Part shown: one piece after another, positions 24,325-33,482 of the stretch | How positions within the stretch are numbered: position 1 is the stretch's first letter | Layout: the number at the start of each line of letters is the position of its first letter | Source of the DNA: Micavibrio sp. UBA2705 | GTDB lineage: Bacteria > Pseudomonadota > Alphaproteobacteria > Micavibrionales > Micavibrionaceae | Direction: 5' to 3' | DNA: 57,256 nt | Assembly: GCA_002354205.1 (NCBI GenBank) | Contig: DELD01000014.1 | Coordinates: 1-57,256 of the forward strand | Notes under the pieces: model-generated | Seen by the model: the letters and a program-made list of their open reading frames with translations, nothing else | Databases searched by the model: none | What the model was told of the DNA's origin: nothing | Translations under genes and position numbers: made by a program

Positions 24325-25680
24325 ATGTCAACATTAGAATCTATCGCCACAGGGCCGTCTGCAAAACACGCCAATGGCAGCCTTGAAGAGTTTTGGATGC
24401 CATTTTCAGCAAACCGCCAATTTAAAGCCAAGCCGCGCATGTTTGTGTCAGCCAAAGACATGCATTATACAACAGATGATGGGCGCGACGTTTTAGACGC
24501 AACTGCTGGCCTATGGTGCTGTAACGCAGGTCATGCGCGCCCTAAAATAGTAGACGCCGTTCAGCGCCAAATTGCAGAGCTTGATTACGCTCCCGCCTTC
24601 CAAATGGGGCACCCCAAAGTTTTCCAGCTCGCTGAACGCCTTGCCGCACTAATGCCAGGCAGCTTAGACCATATCTTTTTTACAAATTCAGGATCTGAAT
24701 CGGTTGATACTGCGCTTAAAATCGCGCTGGCTTATCATAAAACGAACGGTCAAGAGGGGCGGACGCGTTTTGTTGGCCGCGAGCGCGGCTATCACGGCGT
24801 TGGTTTTGGCGGTATATCCGTTGGTGGCATTGGCAATAACCGCCGCTTTTTTGGGTCTATGCTGACAGGCGTTGACCATTTACCGCACACACATGATTTA
24901 AGCAAAAATGCCTATAGTAAAGGCGTGCCAGAGCATGGGGCAGATCTGGCTGATGATTTAGAAAACATCGTTGCGCTGCATGGCGCAGAAACCATCGCCG
25001 CCGTGATCGTCGAGCCGGTTGCAGGGTCAACAGGCGTATTGCTGCCGCCTAAGGGCTATTTACAGCGCCTGCGCGAGCTTTGTACTAAGCACGGCATATT
25101 GTTGATCTTTGACGAAGTGATCACCGCTTTTGGCCGCGTTGGTAATGCCACTACCGCCGCTGAGTATTTTGGTGTCCAACCTGATATTATCACCATGGCG
25201 AAAGGCCTGACCAGCGGCACGATCCCAATGGGTGCGGTCGCGGTAGACGCTAAAATATATGACGCCTTTATGCACGGCCCAGATAATGCGATTGAGCTGT
25301 TCCACGGCTATACTTATTCAGGCCACCCAATGGCCGCCGCGGCTGGGCTTGCTACGCTTGATACTTATGAAGAAGAAGGGCTGTTTGCCCGCACGGCAGA
25401 ACTTGCACCTTACTGGGAATCTGCGCTGCATGGCCTAAAAGGATTGCCGCATGTTATCGATTTACGCAATATCGGCCTGATCGGTGCAATTGAATTGCAA
25501 GGCATAGAGGGCAAACCAACAGCGCGCGCCTTTAACGCTTTCCTTAAATGCTATGATAAGGGCGTATTAATACGGACGACTGGCGATATTATCGCATTGT
25601 CACCGCCACTTATTATTTCAAAACAGCAAATCGATATTATTTTTGATACAATTTCAGCGGTCATCAAAGACCTCGACTAA
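24325..25680 (+). CDS. Omega-amino acid-pyruvate aminotransferase (beta-alanine aminotransferase)
   Basis: PLP-dependent class III aminotransferase of 451 residues, which likely moves the amino group of beta-alanine (or 3-aminoisobutyrate) to pyruvate, giving malonate semialdehyde. The start region LEEFWMPFSANRQFKAKPRMF, ATAGLWCCNAGHARP and FFTNSGSESVDTALK are close to known omega-amino acid:pyruvate transaminases. The PLP Lys is in ITMAKGLTSG and the phosphate region is in FDEVITAFGRVG. It heads a gene set with the semialdehyde dehydrogenase and PreT/PreA, which supports beta-alanine as substrate. Confidence 0.9.
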   Translation: MSTLESIATGPSAKHANGSLEEFWMPFSANRQFKAKPRMFVSAKDMHYTTDDGRDVLDATAGLWCCNAGHARPKIVDAVQRQIAELDYAPAFQMGHPKVFQLAERLAALMPGSLDHIFFTNSGSESVDTALKIALAYHKTNGQEGRTRFVGRERGYHGVGFGGISVGGIGNNRRFFGSMLTGVDHLPHTHDLSKNAYSKGVPEHGADLADDLENIVALHGAETIAAVIVEPVAGSTGVLLPPKGYLQRLRELCTKHGILLIFDEVITAFGRVGNATTAAEYFGVQPDIITMAKGLTSGTIPMGAVAVDAKIYDAFMHGPDNAIELFHGYTYSGHPMAAAAGLATLDTYEEEGLFARTAELAPYWESALHGLKGLPHVIDLRNIGLIGAIELQGIEGKPTARAFNAFLKCYDKGVLIRTTGDIIALSPPLIISKQQIDIIFDTISAVIKDLD

Positions 25681-25717
25681 TAAGAATATTTTAGGGCTAT
25701 TTAATGGGAGAATTAAA

Positions 25718-27214
25718 ATGTCAGCACAGTTAAAACATTATAATAACGGCAAAGTCACTGATGGCAAAAGCGGGCGCTTTGGTGACGTTTACAACCCCGC
25801 TACTGGTGAGGTCATTGCGTCCGTCCCTTTTGCATCAACGGATGAGGTAAACGACACCGTCGCCGCCGCCCATGAAGCTTTTAAAACCTGGTCACAGGTC
25901 ACCCCAATGCGCCGCGCGCGCGTGATGTTCCGCTTCCTAGAACTGCTGCACAAAAACGCGAAAGAGCTTGCCACTATCGTTTCACGCGAACATGGTAAAG
26001 TCCAGGCCGACGCCGAAGGCGAAGTCCAGCGCGGCATTGAAATTGTTGAATATGCGACAGGCATCCCAAGCCTGATTAAAGGCGAAAACACCGATAGCGT
26101 CGGCTCAGGCGTTGATAGTTATTCGCTGCGCCAGCCTTTGGGCGTTGTTGCCGGCATTACGCCATTTAACTTCCCCGCAATGGTACCACTTTGGATGTTC
26201 CCAATTGCAATTACCTGCGGTAATACATTTGTTTTAAAACCATCCGAGCGCGACCCGTCAGCTGCCAATTTCTTGGCAGAACTTTTGCACGAGGCAGGTT
26301 TGCCGGAGGGCGTATTTAACGTTATTCACGGCGATAAAGAAGCCGTGGATGGCTTGCTCCATCACCCTGACGTTGCCGCGATTAGCTTTGTTGGCTCGAC
26401 GCCAATTGCGGAATATATTTATAAAACAGGCACTGATAATGGCAAGCGCGTACAAGCCCTTGGCGGCGCGAAAAATCACATGGTGATTATGCCTGATGCA
26501 GATATGGATCAAGTCGTTGATGCGCTTATGGGCGCAGCCTATGGCTCAGCGGGCGAACGCTGCATGGCGATTTCGGTTGCGGTGACAGTCGGCGAGAATA
26601 CTGCGCATGAGTTAATCAAGCGCCTGAAGCCAAAAATTGAGAGCTTAAAAATTGGCGCAGGCAGTGATGCTAGCGCAGAGATGGGGCCATTAATTACCAA
26701 ACAACACCATGAAAAAGTCACGTCATATATTGAATCGGGCGTAAGCCAAGGCGCGGAGCTGGTCTGTGATGGACGCAATTTAACCGTGCAAGGATTTGAA
26801 GGCGGCTATTTCATGGGCGCGAGCCTTTTTGATAAGGTCACGCCAGAAATGAAAATCTATAAAGAAGAGATTTTTGGCCCTGTGCTTTCGGTTGTCCGCG
26901 CCGCGAATTATGCCGAAGCGACAAAAATGATTAATGAGCACGAATACGGTAATGGCACAGCGATATTTACCCGCGATGGCGGCACGGCACGCGATTTTGC
27001 GCGTGATATTCAGGTCGGCATGGTTGGCATTAATGTTGCCATTCCTGTGCCAGTGGCATCGCACAGCTTTGGTGGCTGGAAACGTTCATTATTTGGTGAC
27101 GTGCATATGCATGGCATAGAAGGCGTGCATTTTTACACCAAGTTAAAAACCATCACAGCGCGCTGGCCTGAAGGCCCTGCGCAAGGTGCGGATTATCATT
27201 TCCCGCAAATGTAA
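25718..27214 (+). CDS. mmsA: CoA-acylating methylmalonate-semialdehyde dehydrogenase
   Basis: Aldehyde dehydrogenase that converts malonate semialdehyde or methylmalonate semialdehyde with CoA and NAD to acetyl-CoA or propionyl-CoA and CO2. Motifs include GITPFNFPAMVPLWMFPIA, LGGAKNHMVIMPDAD and the catalytic Cys in GSAGERCMAIS, all typical of MmsA/IolA. The length of 498 residues is typical. The ATG at 25718 follows GGGAG and starts the conserved MSAQLKHYNNG; longer readings only extend into the upstream gene. Gap from the aminotransferase is 37 bases. Confidence 0.94.
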   Translation: MSAQLKHYNNGKVTDGKSGRFGDVYNPATGEVIASVPFASTDEVNDTVAAAHEAFKTWSQVTPMRRARVMFRFLELLHKNAKELATIVSREHGKVQADAEGEVQRGIEIVEYATGIPSLIKGENTDSVGSGVDSYSLRQPLGVVAGITPFNFPAMVPLWMFPIAITCGNTFVLKPSERDPSAANFLAELLHEAGLPEGVFNVIHGDKEAVDGLLHHPDVAAISFVGSTPIAEYIYKTGTDNGKRVQALGGAKNHMVIMPDADMDQVVDALMGAAYGSAGERCMAISVAVTVGENTAHELIKRLKPKIESLKIGAGSDASAEMGPLITKQHHEKVTSYIESGVSQGAELVCDGRNLTVQGFEGGYFMGASLFDKVTPEMKIYKEEIFGPVLSVVRAANYAEATKMINEHEYGNGTAIFTRDGGTARDFARDIQVGMVGINVAIPVPVASHSFGGWKRSLFGDVHMHGIEGVHFYTKLKTITARWPEGPAQGADYHFPQM

Positions 27215-27259
27215 ACACACCTTAAAAACGTAATATAAGAATAAATATGGGAGAGAAAA

Positions 27260-28627
27260 ATGTCTGATCTAGCGAAAAGCAAAGCGGATGAAAACCGCGC
27301 TGATATTGAGCCACGCCGATTAGAGACAACCGAATATGAGAAAAACTTTTGCGATGTGCTGACGCCGCTTGACCGCAATACGGCAGTGCGCGAAGCAAAT
27401 CACTGCCTGTTTTGTTATGACGCGCCATGCATTGATGCCTGCCCGACAAGCATTGATATTCCAAGCTTTATCAAAAAAATCTCAACCGATAACGTCAAAG
27501 GCGCGGCGAAGACGATTTTAGAACAAAACATTATGGGCGGCGGCTGCGCAAGGGTTTGCCCAGTGGAAGAGCTCTGTGAAAGCGCCTGCGTACGGAAAAC
27601 GCAGAGCAATGACCCTGTCAAAATCGGTCAATTACAACGCTACGCTACTGACCATTTATTTGCCCGTGATGACGCCCAGTTATTTGAACGCAAAGCCAGT
27701 ACAGGCAAGACTATCGCCGTCATTGGCGCAGGGCCAGCAGGTTTATCTTGCGCGCATAATTTATCGCGCGAAGGTCATGATGTGGTGATATTCGAAGCAC
27801 GCCCAAAATCAGGCGGGCTAAACGAATATGGCATTGCCGCCTATAAAATGGCGAACGATTTCGCGCAGAAGGAAGTTGATTATATCCTCTCCCTTGGCGG
27901 CATAGAAATCCGCCATGACCACGCCCTTGGGCAGCACATCACATTAGACGGGCTACGCGCTGAATATGACGCGGTATTCCTCGGCATGGGCATGGGCGGC
28001 GTCAATGCGCTCGGCCTTGATAATGAGGGCTTAGAGGGCGTCGACAATGCGGTTGATTATATTGCAAGCCTGCGCCAAGTGGATGATAAAGCGACCCTGC
28101 CTGTTGGGCGCCGCGTGGTCGTGATTGGCGGCGGTAACACGGCTATTGATATGGCGATTCAAATTAAGCGCCTTGGCGCAGAAGACGTCACGCTTGTCTA
28201 TCGCCGCGGCACAGATGAAATGGGCGCAACCGACCATGAACAAGAATTTGCCCAGACCAATGATGTGCGCATCAAATTATGGGCGAAGCCAAGTAAGTTA
28301 ATCGGCGAGAATGGTCACATTAGCGCGATTGAATTTGAATATACTAAGCTTGATAATAATGGCCGCCTGATCGGCACTGGCGAATTTTATACGCTTGAGG
28401 CCGACATGGTGTTTAAAGCGATTGGCCAAAACTTTGATGCCGCGCCGCTTAATGGCACATTAGACATCTCTGCCAAAGGCAAAATCGCCGTCAATGATGA
28501 TGGGCAAACCACTTTAAATAATGTCTGGGCAGGCGGTGATTGCACCGAAGGCGCTGACCTGACCGTCGTCGCCGTTCAAGACGGTAAAAAAGCCGCGGCA
28601 TCCATCAATAAATTTTTAGCGGTATAA
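27260..28627 (+). CDS. preT: Dihydropyrimidine dehydrogenase NAD(P)H-oxidoreductase subunit PreT
   Basis: FAD- and Fe-S-containing subunit that feeds electrons from NAD(P)H to PreA for reduction of uracil and thymine. The N-terminal Fe-S domain has EANHCLFCYDAPCIDACP and MGGGCARVCPVEELCESAC (multiple Cys for 4Fe-4S clusters). The FAD motif is IGAGPAGLSCAHNL and the NAD(P) motif is VVIGGGNTAIDMA. The length of 455 residues is typical. It is 12 bases from preA. Confidence 0.94.
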   Translation: MSDLAKSKADENRADIEPRRLETTEYEKNFCDVLTPLDRNTAVREANHCLFCYDAPCIDACPTSIDIPSFIKKISTDNVKGAAKTILEQNIMGGGCARVCPVEELCESACVRKTQSNDPVKIGQLQRYATDHLFARDDAQLFERKASTGKTIAVIGAGPAGLSCAHNLSREGHDVVIFEARPKSGGLNEYGIAAYKMANDFAQKEVDYILSLGGIEIRHDHALGQHITLDGLRAEYDAVFLGMGMGGVNALGLDNEGLEGVDNAVDYIASLRQVDDKATLPVGRRVVVIGGGNTAIDMAIQIKRLGAEDVTLVYRRGTDEMGATDHEQEFAQTNDVRIKLWAKPSKLIGENGHISAIEFEYTKLDNNGRLIGTGEFYTLEADMVFKAIGQNFDAAPLNGTLDISAKGKIAVNDDGQTTLNNVWAGGDCTEGADLTVVAVQDGKKAAASINKFLAV

Positions 28628-28639
28628 GGGAGAGATATA

Positions 28640-29923
28640 ATGGCTGATTTAACATGTAAAATTGCGGGTATCACATCCCCTAACCCGTTCTGGCTCGCCT
28701 CCGCGCCGCCAACAGATAAAGAATATAACGTCGTGCGCGCCTATGAAGCAGGCTGGGGCGGCGTTGTGTGGAAAACCCTCGGCGAAGAAGGCCCGCCAGT
28801 GGTTAATGTCTCCTCTCGCTATGGCGCAATCAGCTATAATGGCACGAAAATGGCGGGGCTGAATAATATTGAGCTGATTACCGACCGACCTTTAGAGGTC
28901 AATTTAGAAGAAATGACCCGCGTTAAGAAAAACTGGCCTGACCGCGTACTTATCGCGTCTTTAATGGTGCCATGTGAAGAAGATGCATGGAAAGACATTT
29001 TAAAGCGCGTTGATGAAACAGGCTGCGATGGATATGAACTTAACTTTGGCTGCCCGCACGGCATGTCAGAGCGCGGCATGGGCTCCGCCGTTGGGCAGGT
29101 GCCTGAATATATCAATATGGTGACGAAATGGTGTAAAGAATACACCAAGAAACCCGTATTCGTGAAGTTAACGCCGAATATTACCGATATTCTTATCCCT
29201 GCACGCGCAGCAGTCGATGGCGGCGCAGATGCGGTGTCACTGATTAACACGATTAATTCCATCACCAGCATTGATTTGGATGCGATGTCCCCCACGCCAG
29301 TGGTTGATGGCATAGGCGCGCATGGCGGCTATTGCGGCCCTGCGGTCAAGCCGATTGCACTGTGTATGGTTGGTGAAATTGCCCGCGACCCTGAATGTAA
29401 AAACATACCTATTTCAGCCATTGGCGGCATTTCAAACTGGCATGACGCGGCTGAATTTATCGCGCTTGGCGCGGGGTCACTGCAGGTCTGCACCGCCGCT
29501 ATGCATCATGGCTTTAAAATTGTTGAAGACATGATTGATGGCCTAAGCAATTGGATGGATGATAAAGGGTATAAAACCCTTGAAGATTTCCGCGGCCTTG
29601 CCGTTCCCAACTACAAAAATTGGGGCGATTTGAACATGAATTTTGAAACCAAAGCCGTGATTGACGAAGATGCCTGCATCCAATGCGGTAAATGTTTTGC
29701 GGCCTGTGAAGACACATCGCACCAAGCGATTTTAGCAGAAAACATTAATGGTGAGCGCAAATATAGCGTCATCACTGATGAATGTGTTGGCTGTAATTTA
29801 TGTGAGCTTGTCTGCCCCGTTGATGATTGCATTACCATGACACCAACGCCATCAGACAAGCCCTATATGACATGGGGCGAAGACCCACGCAACCCCATAA
29901 ACCAAGCCAAAAAGGTTAGCTAA
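28640..29923 (+). CDS. preA: Dihydropyrimidine dehydrogenase catalytic subunit PreA
   Basis: FMN enzyme that reduces uracil or thymine to the dihydro form. The first 310 residues form a dihydroorotate-dehydrogenase-like barrel, with GISSPNPFW-like start (GITSPNPFWLASAPPT), ELNFGCPHGMSERGMGSAVGQ with the catalytic Cys region, and NTINSI. The C-terminus has two ferredoxin-type 4Fe-4S motifs, CIQCGKCFAACED and CVGCNLCELVCPVDDC. The length of 427 residues is typical. Pairs with PreT to form the full enzyme. Confidence 0.96.
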   Translation: MADLTCKIAGITSPNPFWLASAPPTDKEYNVVRAYEAGWGGVVWKTLGEEGPPVVNVSSRYGAISYNGTKMAGLNNIELITDRPLEVNLEEMTRVKKNWPDRVLIASLMVPCEEDAWKDILKRVDETGCDGYELNFGCPHGMSERGMGSAVGQVPEYINMVTKWCKEYTKKPVFVKLTPNITDILIPARAAVDGGADAVSLINTINSITSIDLDAMSPTPVVDGIGAHGGYCGPAVKPIALCMVGEIARDPECKNIPISAIGGISNWHDAAEFIALGAGSLQVCTAAMHHGFKIVEDMIDGLSNWMDDKGYKTLEDFRGLAVPNYKNWGDLNMNFETKAVIDEDACIQCGKCFAACEDTSHQAILAENINGERKYSVITDECVGCNLCELVCPVDDCITMTPTPSDKPYMTWGEDPRNPINQAKKVS

Positions 29924-29928
29924 AAAAA

Positions 29929-31434
29929 ATGCAAACATCAGAAAAACACATCCCTGAGGACGCTGATGCGTCTTTGTGGAATAGCGATCTTGCGCCGACG
30001 GCTACGGCGGATAGAAGCTGGAATTGGCAAGCCATTGCCTCGCTTTGGGTCGGCATGGTTGTCTGCGTACCGACTTACTTATTGGCGGGCAGCTTAGTTT
30101 CTGAAGGCATGGCATGGTGGCAAGCGATTTTGACGATTTTGCTGGGTAACTGCATTATTTTGATCCCGATGATGCTGCTTGGTCATGCGGGGGCGAAGCA
30201 TGGCATTCCGTTTCCTGTGTTATTGCGCTCATCCTTTGGTACGGTCGGCGCAAAAATCCCCGCACTGCTGCGCGGGCTTGTCGCCTGCGGGTGGTTTGGC
30301 ATTAACACATGGGTTGGCGGCTCGGCGATTTACATTATTTTCAACAACCTGCTTGGCGGCGCGTTAGAAGGTGATGCGCTTCCTTTGCTTGGCATTAATG
30401 TGTTTCAGCTCGGCAGTTTCCTTTTATTTTGGCTCGCGCATATTTGGTTTATTCGCAATGGCACAGAATCTATTCGCTGGCTTGAAACCCTCGCCGCGCC
30501 ATTTTTGCTGATTATGGGTTTAGCCCTCCTCGCATGGGCCTATGTACAGGCGGGCGGCTTTGGCGATATGCTTGCAACGCCGAGCAAGTTTGTGAGCGGC
30601 GGTGAGCGCGAAGGTCAGTTTTGGATGGTCTTCTTCCCTAGCCTTACCGCGATGGTTGGCTTCTGGGCGACTATGGCGCTGAACATTCCTGACTTTACCC
30701 GCTTCGCCAAAAGCCAGAAAGACCAGTTTATCGGACAGGCGCTTGGCCTCCCGCTACCTATGGCGCTATTTGCGTTTATCGGCGTTGCCGTCAGTTCCGC
30801 CACCTTTGCCATTTTCGGTGAAGTGATTTGGGACCCTGTACAGCTAGCCGGGCGCATGGGCGGCTTTTCAACCGTTATCGCGCTAATCGGCCTTGTCATT
30901 GCGACGCTGACCACCAACCTCGCCGCCAATGTCGTGGCGCCAGCTTATGGGTTTTCAAATTTATCACCGAGCCGCATATCGCTCAAAATGGGCGGTTATA
31001 TCACAGCAGGTATCGGCATTGCTATTTTCCCGTGGAAGCTTTTGGAAACTGCGGGCGGGTTTTTATTTACATGGCTGATTGGCTATTCGGCGCTGCTTGG
31101 CCCGATTGCCGGCATTATGCTCGCCGATTATTTCTTCGTCCGCCGCACCAATTTAGCCGTTGATGATTTATATAAAACAGGCGGCACATACAACCATTGC
31201 GGCAATGGATGGAATTTTGCGGGCATTTTGGCGCTAATCCTCGGCGCAGCCCCCAACATCCCCGGCTTCGCCCACGCCGCAGACTTCGTCGAGAGCGTGC
31301 CACCGATTTTTGACACGCTCTATAGCTATGCATGGTTTATTGGCCTGTTCATCGGCGCGGTGAGTTATTTGCTGATCCGCGCGTTTGGCGGTTTCTATTG
31401 CAAGAAAATGATGCAGAAAAAGGCAACTGAATAA
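29929..31434 (+). CDS. NCS1-family nucleobase permease
   Basis: Membrane transporter of about 12 helices in the NCS1 (cytosine/uracil/allantoin/hydantoin) family. It has DLAPTATADRSWNWQAIASLW at the start (family dl.P....r.w...n....W), an early GNCIILIPM helix, FPVLLRSSFGTVGA (family P...R.sFG..Ga) and MALNIPDFTRFAKSQKDQ (family ..l..pD.tRyak...dq). It begins 5 bases after preA, so uracil or thymine, or dihydropyrimidine, is the likely substrate; that is inferred from context. Confidence 0.92.
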   Translation: MQTSEKHIPEDADASLWNSDLAPTATADRSWNWQAIASLWVGMVVCVPTYLLAGSLVSEGMAWWQAILTILLGNCIILIPMMLLGHAGAKHGIPFPVLLRSSFGTVGAKIPALLRGLVACGWFGINTWVGGSAIYIIFNNLLGGALEGDALPLLGINVFQLGSFLLFWLAHIWFIRNGTESIRWLETLAAPFLLIMGLALLAWAYVQAGGFGDMLATPSKFVSGGEREGQFWMVFFPSLTAMVGFWATMALNIPDFTRFAKSQKDQFIGQALGLPLPMALFAFIGVAVSSATFAIFGEVIWDPVQLAGRMGGFSTVIALIGLVIATLTTNLAANVVAPAYGFSNLSPSRISLKMGGYITAGIGIAIFPWKLLETAGGFLFTWLIGYSALLGPIAGIMLADYFFVRRTNLAVDDLYKTGGTYNHCGNGWNFAGILALILGAAPNIPGFAHAADFVESVPPIFDTLYSYAWFIGLFIGAVSYLLIRAFGGFYCKKMMQKKATE

Positions 31435-31441
31435 GCAAAGT

Positions 31442-31837
31442 ATACTCCCACTAAAGCGTCACGTAGGAAAATGGACAAACAAGTTAGTGTATGAACAGTT
31501 ACCAAAAGGTATTTTAAAAGAACTACAGGAAAAGGTTCCAAAGAGTGAACGAGGACACAAAACCGCAAGACTTCATCAGCTGTTAACCAACGATATAGGG
31601 AACCCACACCTATCAGCACAACTAAATCAGGTAATCACACTATTTCAACTCTCTGATAATATGAAGCACATGTGGGATCAGTTTGAGAAGCTACAGTCAA
31701 GGCAGTCAGGCCAAATGGAACTGCCGTTTGACTTTGATAACAAGGGTAGAACTATTGAAAAAAAATATAATAGTAATGAACACCCTGAGTTTGACACAAG
31801 CCTAAAAAAAGCATTAGCTTACGATGCCAACGACTAA
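31442..31837 (+). pseudogene. P63C-domain gene remnant (3' fragment)
   Basis: Only the C-terminal part of a P63C-domain protein is left: LPLKRHVGKWTNKLVYEQLPKG (in part), then ARLHQLLTNDIGNPHLSAQLNQVITLFQ and an ending MELPFDFD. In intact proteins these stretches follow a long N-terminal part that is absent here. The frame is open into the end of the permease gene, with no convincing start. The GTG at 31487 would give 116 residues. Codon use is AT-rich and unlike neighbouring genes (many cta, aca, ata), which suggests transfer. It sits between the permease and the convergent hydantoinase. Confidence 0.6.
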
Positions 31838-31872
31838 GAAAGAACTACAAGTCACTTCACATTCGGACCACC

Positions 31873-33336
31873 CTAAGCCGTCTTCTTTTTACCCTTACTA
31901 CGATCCACAGCCGTCGGTTTCTCAACTTCACGCTTAATATTCAGCGCGTCATAGTAACTGGCAAAAGCGGGGCGGTTGATGTAGCGGCCTGCGCCTTTGA
32001 CGGTGCGTAGTTCGCCATCTTTATAAACGATGTTGCCTTGGCTGATGGTGACGGTGTTGGCGCCTTTGACTTCCATGCCTTCAAAAATGTTAAAATCGAC
32101 TTGCTGATGGTGGGTTTTGACCGAAATTGTGCGGGTCATTTCAGGGTCCCAAAGGATGATATCGGCATCTGCGCCGATGGAAATTGAACCCTTGCGCGGA
32201 TAAATGTTAAAAATCTTGGCGGCATTGGCTGATGTGACGGCGACAAATTCGTTCATGGTCAGTTTACCTGTATTGACCCCGTGATGCCACAAAACGCCCA
32301 TACGGTCTTCTACGCCGCCGGTACCGTTAGGAATTTTGCGGAAATCATCTTTACCTGCGGCTTTTTGCGGCGCGCAGAAACAGCAATGATCCGTCGCGGT
32401 GGTTTGTAACATGCCCGATTGCAAGCCTTTCCACAGCGCATCTTGGTGATGTTTGGCGCGGAATGGCGGGCTCATGACATGGGCGGCGGCAAATTCAAAA
32501 TCTTCATTGCGGTAGACACTGTCATCAACCAATAAATGCCCTGCGAGGACTTCGCCATAAACGCGCTGGCCTTCATTGCGGGCGCGGGTAATCGCATCAA
32601 GCGAATCTTTGGCGGAGTTATGGACGATATAAAGCGGCACATCAAGCACCTGCGCGATCCGTATCGCGCGGCTTGCGGCTTCGCCTTCAACCTCTGGCGG
32701 GCGTGATAAAGGGTGGCCTTCTGGACCTGTAATCCCCATTTTTGTGATTTGGTCTTGCAAATGGAAGACCAGCTCGCCATTTTCGGCGTGTACTGTGGCA
32801 ATCGCGCCGAGTTCACGCGCGCGGGTGAAGCTGTTGACCAGCACCTCATCATCACACATGATCGCGCCTTTATAGGCCATGAAATGTTTGAAGCTGTTGA
32901 CGCCGCGCTCAGTGACTAAGGTTTCCATCTCTGCGCTGACGCTTTCATCCCACCATGTGACGGCAACGTGGAAGCTGTAATCCGTTGCGGCTTTGGCGGC
33001 CCAGCCACTCCATGTATCAAAAGCCTCAAGCAAAGATTGGTTTGGCGAGGGGATAACAAAGTCGATAATCATCGTTGTGCCGCCCGCAGCGCCGGCGCTT
33101 GTGCCTGAAAAGAAATCTTCGGAAGCCACTGTGCCCATAAATGGCAATTCCATATGGGTGTGCGGGTCAATGCCGCCAGGCATAACATACTGGCCTGAAG
33201 CATCAAGAATCTCTGCGCCGCTTGGTACGTCCAAATCTTCACCTATGGCTTTAATCACGCCATTTTCGCAGTAAACATCGCTTTTATAAGTGCGCTCTGC
33301 GGTAACAATTGTTCCGCCTTTAATGAAAATAGACAT
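31873..33336 (-). CDS. hydA: Dihydropyrimidinase (D-hydantoinase)
   Basis: Zinc-dependent amidohydrolase that opens dihydrouracil or dihydrothymine to N-carbamoyl-beta-alanine or its methyl form. Metal ligands are visible: GIDPHTHMELPF (His59, His61), the carboxylated Lys in FKHFMAYKGAIMCDD, TVHAENGELV, YIVHNSAKDS and TTATDHCCF. The length of 487 residues is typical. The C-terminus ends in a basic, Lys-rich tail. It is transcribed opposite to the preTA genes and divergently from the ureidopropionase gene, with which it shares a 146-base promoter region. Confidence 0.95.
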   Translation of the reverse strand: MSIFIKGGTIVTAERTYKSDVYCENGVIKAIGEDLDVPSGAEILDASGQYVMPGGIDPHTHMELPFMGTVASEDFFSGTSAGAAGGTTMIIDFVIPSPNQSLLEAFDTWSGWAAKAATDYSFHVAVTWWDESVSAEMETLVTERGVNSFKHFMAYKGAIMCDDEVLVNSFTRARELGAIATVHAENGELVFHLQDQITKMGITGPEGHPLSRPPEVEGEAASRAIRIAQVLDVPLYIVHNSAKDSLDAITRARNEGQRVYGEVLAGHLLVDDSVYRNEDFEFAAAHVMSPPFRAKHHQDALWKGLQSGMLQTTATDHCCFCAPQKAAGKDDFRKIPNGTGGVEDRMGVLWHHGVNTGKLTMNEFVAVTSANAAKIFNIYPRKGSISIGADADIILWDPEMTRTISVKTHHQQVDFNIFEGMEVKGANTVTISQGNIVYKDGELRTVKGAGRYINRPAFASYYDALNIKREVEKPTAVDRSKGKKKTA

Positions 33337-33379
33337 GATTATTACGCTCCCCTTGATTGTTTATTTATTTGATTTTCTC

Positions 33380-33394
33380 ATGATTTTATATCAT
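33380..33394. promoter_or_regulatory. Small inverted repeat in the hydA/ureidopropionase divergent promoter region
   Basis: ATGAT-TTTAT-ATCAT, 5-base arms, lies between the two divergent genes of the pyrimidine pathway, about 50 bases before the hydA start. It may be an operator. A chance repeat is also possible given the AT-rich context. Confidence 0.25.
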
Positions 33395-33482
33395 TGTAAC
33401 AACCATAAATATATACAGCAAATATATGCGGCTTAAAAGGCTAAGCATAAAAATTCATCAACATGATGCAGGGGAGCAGATA

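Noticed and set aside
28834..29313. 159-codon minus-strand frame inside preA
   Set aside because: Antisense of a well-conserved gene, no family match.
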